Assembly (NCBI GenBank): GCA_017652105.1
Contig: JAGCBP010000008.1
Coordinates: forward strand, 1-35,165
DNA: 35,165 nucleotides
Direction of reading: 5' to 3'
Source of the DNA: Candidatus Saccharimonadota bacterium
GTDB lineage: Bacteria > Patescibacteriota > Saccharimonadia > Saccharimonadales > Saccharimonadaceae
This document shows positions 30,945 to 35,165 of the stretch, one piece after another. Made by a program: the position numbers and the translations under genes. Below the pieces are notes generated by a model that was not told where the DNA came from, did not search any database, and was given only the letters and a program-made list of their open reading frames with translations. Each line of letters opens with the position of its first letter. The first letter of the stretch is position 1.

Positions 30945-31514
30945 ATGGCAACAAAACCAAAAGCACAGATCATCAAAAGAACTGCATGGGGTTCAGCCGC
31001 AGAGGCACTTGCATTAATGATTATTGGGCTTCTATTTGTTATTTGGCCAGACACTATGGTGAAGATTTTGGCTTATGTCATCGGTACGTTTTTTGTTGTC
31101 AAAGGCGCGTATAATATTGCCATGTATTATACCGAAAAAGGGCAGCAAGACTTTTTCAACAACAAGTTGCTTTCCGGTATCGTAGCGGTTTTGGTTGGCG
31201 TCGTGGCATTCGTCGTCGGCGAAAACATTGCTAGCGTTTCTCGAGTGATTATTGGCGTCATTATTATCTATGAATCGCTCGTCCGTATCAATACTGCATC
31301 CAAGCTCTCCACCCTCGGTATAGATAGCTGGCGCTCGGTATTGCTTCTTGCGCTAATTATGCTAGCACTCGGGCTATTTATTACTTTCAACACTGGTGCA
31401 GTAGTTACTTTGATTGGAGCTTTGATGATTGCTGCTGGTATCATCGGTATTGTCGGTGACATCATGTTTATTCAACACGTAAATACCATAATAGATAAAC
31501 TTACCAAGAAATGA
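30945..31514 (+). CDS. HdeD-like (DUF308) membrane protein
   Basis: A 189-aa protein with six predicted spans in three helix pairs, each with the small-residue-rich pattern of DUF308/HdeD proteins (AEALALMIIGLLFVIWPD; LLSGIVAVLVGVVAFVVG; LIGALMIAAGIIGIVGDI). HdeD proteins are linked to acid stress in enterobacteria; the role here is unknown. The start follows AAGGAG. It overlaps the next gene by 4 nt. Confidence 0.8.
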   Translation: MATKPKAQIIKRTAWGSAAEALALMIIGLLFVIWPDTMVKILAYVIGTFFVVKGAYNIAMYYTEKGQQDFFNNKLLSGIVAVLVGVVAFVVGENIASVSRVIIGVIIIYESLVRINTASKLSTLGIDSWRSVLLLALIMLALGLFITFNTGAVVTLIGALMIAAGIIGIVGDIMFIQHVNTIIDKLTKK

Positions 31515-31873
31515 AAGATTTTAAAGAAGACATCAAAAAGATTTATCAAAGCGAACGCATCATGTTGACTTTGATGATTATAAACTTGCTTGCTTCAATT
31601 GCACTTGTCATTTTCTCTCTAGTTAAATTAAACCCCTCCAGCTCTATTATTAAGGTTGGCTATGGTGATATTGGCGGCTATCGCGATGGTTCATGGACTG
31701 ATTTATTCGCCTTTCCACTGCTAGCTATTTTATTTGGTATCATGCACAATTTTATTGCCGTACGTATTTATCACAAACGTGGCGCCGGTATGACCAAATT
31801 TTTCCTCATCATAACTTCTGTACTGATCGTTGGTACATTCGTTGTTTTGACTCGACTAATTCAGGAAGGATAA
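31511..31873 (+). CDS. 120-aa membrane protein of unknown function
   Basis: Three hydrophobic segments at about 18-40, 65-83 and 95-115, with a basic N-terminus, and no Cys. No family recognised. ATGA overlap with the preceding gene and a 1-nt gap to the glycosyltransferase place it firmly in this operon, so a role beside the glycosyltransferase in the envelope is possible (inference). Confidence 0.75.
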   Translation: MKDFKEDIKKIYQSERIMLTLMIINLLASIALVIFSLVKLNPSSSIIKVGYGDIGGYRDGSWTDLFAFPLLAILFGIMHNFIAVRIYHKRGAGMTKFFLIITSVLIVGTFVVLTRLIQEG

Positions 31874-31874
31874 A

Positions 31875-33500
31875 ATGCGTAGAAACCTAGAAATTCCTAG
31901 AGGCAAACGTACGCTAAAATATCGTTTTTTTGAAATTTTACCGGGCCTGATTTCTTATGGTGCAATCATTTTACTATTTGTTTTATCACTTATAGATCCA
32001 GTACTTGGTAGCGTGTATTTGTTTATCATTATTGCTTCTACTTTAGTCAAGGCCGTAGGTGTGGCTTATCGCACCGTGCAAGGCTACGAAGTCATCAAAC
32101 GCGCCGAACGGGTAGATTGGCGTGGTCGTCTAGAAGATTTAGAAAACCCGCATGAGGCGTATGAACGTCTTAGAGACGACAACGCCAAAAGTTATCATTT
32201 TGCTGAACATCTAGAAAATCTTAAACTTATTTCAGCCATGCCGAATGAATATCCAAATCCAGCTAAAACTTTGCACGTTGTTATCGTCACGGCTTACAAC
32301 GAGGGAATTGACGTTTTGAAACCATCTTTGAAGGCTGTTCAAGATTCTACTTTTCCGAATGATCGCATTATTCTCGCACTTGCTTACGAAGAACGCGGTG
32401 GGGAAGCAATGGAACAAACCGCCAAAATCCTCCACCAAGAGTTTAAAGGCGTTTTCAAAGATTTTCTTTTGATTAAGCATCCTGATGGAGCTAAAGACGA
32501 AGTGGTAGGCAAAGGCCCCAACCTTACCTATGCCGGCAAAAAAGTTGCCGAATATTTTGAAAAACGGCACTTGTCCGTAGAAAACACCATCGTGACTTCT
32601 CTTGATAGCGATAATCATGTTCATCACAAATATCTAGACAATGTGGCCTATGAATTTGTCACCCACCCTAATCGCCAGCGTCTTAGCTATCAGCCGGTCT
32701 CTTTATTTATGAATAATATTTGGGATGCGCCAGCCCCTACTCGTGTAATTGCAGTGTCAAACTCATTTTTCAATGTGATTTCTACTATGCGTCCACACGT
32801 TTTGAGAAACTTTGCTTCGCATTCGCAGCCTTTGCAAGCGCTGATTGCGATGGATTTTTGGAGCAAGCGCACTATCGTAGAAGACGGTCATCAGTACTGG
32901 CGTAGCCTGTTTTTCTTTGGTGGAGACTATTCAGTTTTGCCTATTCGCATTCCGATTTACCAAGACGCGGTCCTAGACGAGACGTTTTTCAAAACCGTCA
33001 AAGCTCAATTTATCCAAGTTCGCCGCTGGTATTATGGTGCCTCTGACGTGGCATACGTAGGTGTGAGACTTTTCTGCAAAAAAGGAGAACGCCCAGTACC
33101 ATTCTGGCAACTGCTGCCAAAATTTTGGCGGCTTCTAGATGGCCACATTACTCTAGCTATTTTAGCCCCGATCGTAGCCTTTGGCGGCTGGGTACCGATG
33201 CTTATGAATTTATCCTCACATATTATGGTGGCTTATAATTTGCCAAATGTTGTCAGCGTAGTAGAAACTTTTGCTTCCATTGGCTTGATCGTCACAGTCT
33301 TAGTATCTTTTAGGATGCTACCGCCTCGCCCGGCCAAATACAAAAAAGGGAAGAATATCTTTATGATTTTGCAGTGGATTTTGATGCCAGTCACCTCTAT
33401 TCTCTATCAGTCTGTTGCCGCTTTTTATGCTCAAACTCGCCTAATGCTGGGGCTTTATATGGAAAAATTCGACGTAACTAAAAAAGTCGTCAAGAAATAA
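31875..33500 (+). CDS. Membrane family 2 glycosyltransferase
   Basis: A 541-aa, probably processive, GT2 enzyme of the cellulose/hyaluronan synthase type. Two N-terminal spans (about 22-64) precede a cytoplasmic catalytic domain with VVIVTAYNE (nucleotide binding), DSD at 244-246 (metal), E336-D337 (catalytic base region) and QVRRW at 381-385 (acceptor site). Three or four further spans follow from about 410. The product could be a cell-surface glycan or capsule, or the donor for glycosylated pili or surface proteins; the sequence does not decide. It starts 1 nt after the preceding gene and ends before a hairpin at 33524. Confidence 0.88.
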   Translation: MRRNLEIPRGKRTLKYRFFEILPGLISYGAIILLFVLSLIDPVLGSVYLFIIIASTLVKAVGVAYRTVQGYEVIKRAERVDWRGRLEDLENPHEAYERLRDDNAKSYHFAEHLENLKLISAMPNEYPNPAKTLHVVIVTAYNEGIDVLKPSLKAVQDSTFPNDRIILALAYEERGGEAMEQTAKILHQEFKGVFKDFLLIKHPDGAKDEVVGKGPNLTYAGKKVAEYFEKRHLSVENTIVTSLDSDNHVHHKYLDNVAYEFVTHPNRQRLSYQPVSLFMNNIWDAPAPTRVIAVSNSFFNVISTMRPHVLRNFASHSQPLQALIAMDFWSKRTIVEDGHQYWRSLFFFGGDYSVLPIRIPIYQDAVLDETFFKTVKAQFIQVRRWYYGASDVAYVGVRLFCKKGERPVPFWQLLPKFWRLLDGHITLAILAPIVAFGGWVPMLMNLSSHIMVAYNLPNVVSVVETFASIGLIVTVLVSFRMLPPRPAKYKKGKNIFMILQWILMPVTSILYQSVAAFYAQTRLMLGLYMEKFDVTKKVVKK

Positions 33501-33531
33501 GCAACAAAAATGGTGGGTGATGAGGGGCTCG
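33501..33531. repeat. Truncated copy of the tRNA-Val 3' end (direct repeat, copy 1)
   Basis: These 31 bp are identical to 33578-33608. Copy 2 contains the last 21 nt of tRNA-Val plus 10 nt of flank. The copies are 77 bp apart, start to start. Copy 1 lacks the rest of the tRNA. Confidence 0.95.
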
Positions 33532-33575
33532 CATCGAGCGAAGCGAGATCCGATGCCCCGCTTTTTGAGTTTTTT
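33524..33575 (+). terminator. Probable terminator built partly from the duplicated tRNA arm
   Basis: GGGG (33524-33527) pairs with CCCC (33556-33559), and CATCG with CGATG continues the stem after a bulge. T5 at 33562-33566 and T6 at 33570-33575 follow. It lies 23 nt after the glycosyltransferase stop. The left arm belongs to the tRNA-derived repeat. Confidence 0.55.
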
Positions 33576-33577
33576 GT

Positions 33578-33608
33578 GCAACAAAAATGGTGGGTGATGA
33601 GGGGCTCG
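33578..33608. repeat. Direct repeat, copy 2 (inside tRNA-Val)
   Basis: This copy covers the CCA end, acceptor strand and part of the T arm of tRNA-Val, plus ten bases downstream. It is identical to 33501-33531 over 31 bp. Confidence 0.95.
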
Positions 33609-33664
33609 AACCCCCGACCTTCTCGGTGTAAACGAGACGCTCTAGCCAACTGAGCTAATCACCC
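33588..33664 (-). tRNA. tRNA-Val(TAC)
   Basis: A 77-nt cloverleaf with encoded CCA on the minus strand. Acceptor GGGTGAT/ATCACCC, D arm GCTC/GAGC, anticodon loop TTTACAC (anticodon TAC, reads GTA and GTG), T arm GGGGG/CCCTC with loop TTCGAGC, discriminator A73. Confidence 0.96.
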
Positions 33665-33673
33665 ACTAAAAAC

Positions 33674-33682
33674 ATTATATCA
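33674..33682 (-). promoter_or_regulatory. tRNA-Val promoter
   Basis: Minus-strand TGA-TATAAT at 33682-33674, ending 9 nt before the first tRNA base. Confidence 0.7.
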
Positions 33683-33701
33683 TATTCTTGAGAAAAAGAA
33701 C

Positions 33702-33725
33702 ACCCCGAGAGAAAACTCTCGGGGT
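33702..33725 (-). terminator. Intrinsic terminator after the 163-aa gene
   Basis: ACCCCGAGAG (33702-33711) pairs with CTCTCGGGGT (33716-33725) around AAAA. On the minus strand it is followed by GTTCTTTTTCTC. It separates the 163-aa gene from tRNA-Val. Confidence 0.85.
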
Positions 33726-33733
33726 AAATGTTG

Positions 33734-34225
33734 TCAAAGATCTTTATCGGCGTTATCGTCCAGAATGACCATCAGGTCTATCCCATGTAGCTTGCGCGTA
33801 TTTTCTTTCGTAAACTCCAGAGTAGAAGCCAACTTTTCCGCATAGCTCACTTCACTAGGGTCTCCAGTTATGCAAACCACCACCACCCGCTTTACTCCGA
33901 GATCCCGCAAGCGCCTTACCAGCCCCTTGATGCAATCTTTGGTGACAGCATGAGCCTGATCCAACTCGAGTACGATCGGTCCATCAATTGTAGGACCATT
34001 TACATGTAGGCGGATGTCCTCCTCCAATGTGTACTCGTAAGCCTGCTTCACGTCGCGAAACACCGTAATGAGCTCCTCCCAGAGCTTATCGCGCGGGCCT
34101 TTGAATAGCTCCGTTGATTTGGCTCCAGAAGCATCTACCAGTATTACTCCTACCGGTGCAGACAGCTTGCCGATCTCATAGACAACATTTCTTAAATTGC
34201 AACTTTTCCTAATCTCACAATTCAT
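33734..34225 (-). CDS. 163-aa protein of unknown function, possibly regulated
   Basis: No family recognised. It has two Cys near the N-terminus (C3, C9), no signal or membrane span, and an alternating alpha/beta character (VGVILVDASG; RVVVVCITGD; GIDLMVILDD). Its codon use looks more GC-rich than its neighbours (for example the stretch 33885-33935), which may mean acquisition by transfer. It is the only gene here with a near-perfect long Shine-Dalgarno (AAGGGGGTGA) behind a leader of about 40 nt, and its -35 sits inside a 7-bp inverted repeat. This suggests inducible expression (inference). It ends at its own terminator. Confidence 0.7.
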   Translation of the reverse strand: MNCEIRKSCNLRNVVYEIGKLSAPVGVILVDASGAKSTELFKGPRDKLWEELITVFRDVKQAYEYTLEEDIRLHVNGPTIDGPIVLELDQAHAVTKDCIKGLVRRLRDLGVKRVVVVCITGDPSEVSYAEKLASTLEFTKENTRKLHGIDLMVILDDNADKDL

Positions 34226-34273
34226 AATTTCACCCCCTTGGTCTAGTGTATTCTAGGAACAGCTTATCAATAT

Positions 34274-34302
34274 ATTATATCAAGTTTTTGGACATTTGTC
34301 CA
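34274..34302 (-). promoter_or_regulatory. Promoter of the 163-aa gene
   Basis: On the minus strand TGGACA (34302-34297), 17 nt, TATAAT (34279-34274) with TGA upstream. It overlaps the palindrome at 34288-34303. Confidence 0.75.
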
Positions 34303-34303
34303 A
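34288..34303. promoter_or_regulatory. Operator-like inverted repeat over the -35 box
   Basis: TTGGACA (34288-34294) and TGTCCAA (34297-34303) are perfect 7-bp inverted arms separated by TT. The right arm contains the -35 hexamer of the minus-strand promoter, so a bound dimeric protein would block it. No candidate regulator is seen nearby. Confidence 0.5.
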
Positions 34304-34340
34304 TTCCTAGCGCTTACATCGCCCTCTAGCCGCAGAAACA

Positions 34341-34349
34341 TGCTAAAAT
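34341..34349 (+). promoter_or_regulatory. Extended -10 promoter of the racemase-like gene
   Basis: TGC-TAAAAT at 34341-34349, 9 nt before the ATG at 34359; the leader would be about 2-3 nt. Confidence 0.5.
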
Positions 34350-34358
34350 TACCCCATC

Positions 34359-35024
34359 ATGTTGAAAATTATAGTTTTTGATGGCGGCTACGGTGGCGAA
34401 ATTTTTGCTGACCATCTTGAAAAAGAACTACCTATCGCCAAAATTATTCGGGTGATAGACTGGAAAAATTCCAGACAATATCTAGAGAATCCCAAAAAAG
34501 CTCGCCTTGCCGCTGAAAAAGCCCTAAAGCCGTATATGGGTAGAGCAGATCTCATTATTATTGCAAATTACTTGCTCACTATTACTAGCATTAGATATTT
34601 TGAACGCAAGTATAAGGGGCAAAAATTCCTTGGCCTAGAGCTACCGCGCATGGATACTTTTGTCAAAAGAAAGACAGCTATTTTTACCACTAAGGCTGTC
34701 ACCAAAACAATCGATTATTATAGCTACATTTTTCACCTCAAGAGAAAGGCGGATACTTTTTGCCTAGACCATTGGGTAGAACTGATTGATGATGGCGAAC
34801 TAACCGAGCAAATAATTTACAGAGATATAGAAAGATTTTACCTTAAATATCGCTACAAGCCAGCAGAAATCATTATCGCTTGCAGCCAGTTTTGCGATAC
34901 TATGCCGATGCTAAAGAGCGTTCTGAGCAAAAATCTTAAAATCCATGATGGCTTTGACGATACTATCAACAAAGCCTGCAAAATCCTCAAAATCCGCGGC
35001 GGCACCGGGAAGAAGAAAAAATAA
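34359..35024 (+). CDS. Asp/Glu racemase-like protein with degenerate active site
   Basis: The start LKIIVFDGGYGGEIFADHL resembles the N-terminus of glutamate racemase MurI (FDSGVGG...). In MurI two cysteines act as catalytic bases (IACNTA and LGCTHYP). Here the first position reads IIIANYLLT (residues 66-74, Cys replaced by Asn70), while the second half keeps C175 in IIACSQFCDTM but has Gln for His. The length (221 aa) is below the usual 260. A functional D-glutamate-making enzyme is therefore doubtful; a relative with another role is more likely. The tail is lysine-rich. The promoter lies 9 nt upstream and there is no Shine-Dalgarno. Confidence 0.6.
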   Translation: MLKIIVFDGGYGGEIFADHLEKELPIAKIIRVIDWKNSRQYLENPKKARLAAEKALKPYMGRADLIIIANYLLTITSIRYFERKYKGQKFLGLELPRMDTFVKRKTAIFTTKAVTKTIDYYSYIFHLKRKADTFCLDHWVELIDDGELTEQIIYRDIERFYLKYRYKPAEIIIACSQFCDTMPMLKSVLSKNLKIHDGFDDTINKACKILKIRGGTGKKKK

Positions 35025-35041
35025 TTTTATGGCAAAAACTA

Positions 35042-35070
35042 TTTACAATTCAAATTCCTTATGCTAACAT
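35042..35070 (+). promoter_or_regulatory. Promoter of the truncated last gene
   Basis: TTTACA (35042-35047), 17 nt, TAACAT (35065-35070) with TGC upstream; the leader is about 40 nt. Confidence 0.6.
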
Positions 35071-35115
35071 AAAAGTAAATAAGTCATACATTTATAGAAA
35101 GGTCATATAGATAAT

Positions 35116-35165
35116 ATGAAAAATATAATCAATAAAATCAAACAAAAATTAGCATCCTATATATA
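35116..35165 (+). CDS. Start of a gene cut by the window edge
   Basis: ATG at 35116 follows AGAAAGG (35096-35102) at a rather long 13-nt spacing and a promoter at 35042-35070. Sixteen codons are visible (MKNIINKIKQKLASYI), a basic amphipathic or signal-like N-terminus. No function can be given. Confidence 0.55.
   Translation, partial: MKNIINKIKQKLASYI

Noticed and set aside
33532-33577. Second tRNA gene between the two repeats
   Set aside because: Only the 3' 21 nt of the tRNA is repeated; the remaining bases cannot form an anticodon arm or D arm.
1-35165. UGA recoding (as in Gracilibacteria)
   Set aside because: parA and the HdeD-like gene end properly at TGA with overlapping downstream starts, and no conserved protein contains an in-frame TGA.

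Overview
The window reads as chromosomal DNA of a reduced-genome, monoderm bacterium of the Candidate Phyla Radiation (Patescibacteria), most probably a Saccharibacteria (TM7) relative. This assignment is inferred from the gene set and architecture: tightly packed genes, an archaeal/eukaryal-type IleRS, a complete type IV pilus locus with no secretin gene, an N-terminally membrane-anchored amino-acid-binding protein, KTGP-type surface anchoring, and a DnaG primase without zinc ligands. TAA, TAG and TGA all act as stops, so the UGA-recoding CPR lineages (Gracilibacteria, Absconditabacteria) are unlikely.

Layout. 1-3065: a hairpin and a possible 23-residue peptide, then ileS. 3066-3635: a self-contained small transcription unit with a consensus promoter, an 82-aa unknown protein, a possible 27-aa hydrophobic peptide, a start-stop element and a perfect terminator. 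3717-7184: a three-gene surface locus (109-aa helical protein, 517-aa membrane-anchored protein with an EF-hand-like loop, 526-aa secreted DUF11 protein with a KTG anchor region). 7190-9543: rpsF-ssb-rpsR, efp and a TlyA-like RNA methyltransferase that carries an in-frame palindromic insertion. 9556-20126: the type IV pilus locus, pilM-N-O-small TM protein-pilB-pilT-pilC, two prepilins, pilD and a third pilin-like protein. 20127-25682 (minus): tyrosine recombinase, acetate kinase, polar amino-acid ABC transporter, mscL and an unknown TM protein. 25704-30791: dnaG, rplU, then parA-parB-rsh. 30814-33500: tRNA-Thr(CGT), two small membrane proteins and a membrane glycosyltransferase. 33501-33664: tRNA-Val(TAC) with a duplicated 3' end. 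33734-35165: an unknown minus-strand gene behind an operator-like palindrome, a degenerate Asp/Glu-racemase-like protein, and the first codons of another gene.

How it works together. The locus combines basic replication, translation and segregation functions with what an episymbiont would need at its surface: a retractile pilus (both PilB and PilT), large surface proteins, amino-acid uptake, and ATP generation from acetyl phosphate. ParABS segregation genes share an operon with a bifunctional (p)ppGpp enzyme.

The most striking global pattern is transcriptional. Eight genes have a -10 box exactly 6 nt before their ATG and no Shine-Dalgarno, so their mRNAs should start at the A of the start codon. 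Most promoters use an extended TGN-TATAAT box. Other genes have clear AAGGAG sites and short leaders. Two modes of translation initiation therefore appear to coexist, and several pilus genes (pilM, pilT, minor pilins, pilD) use the leaderless one while the probable major pilin has a leader and a Shine-Dalgarno.
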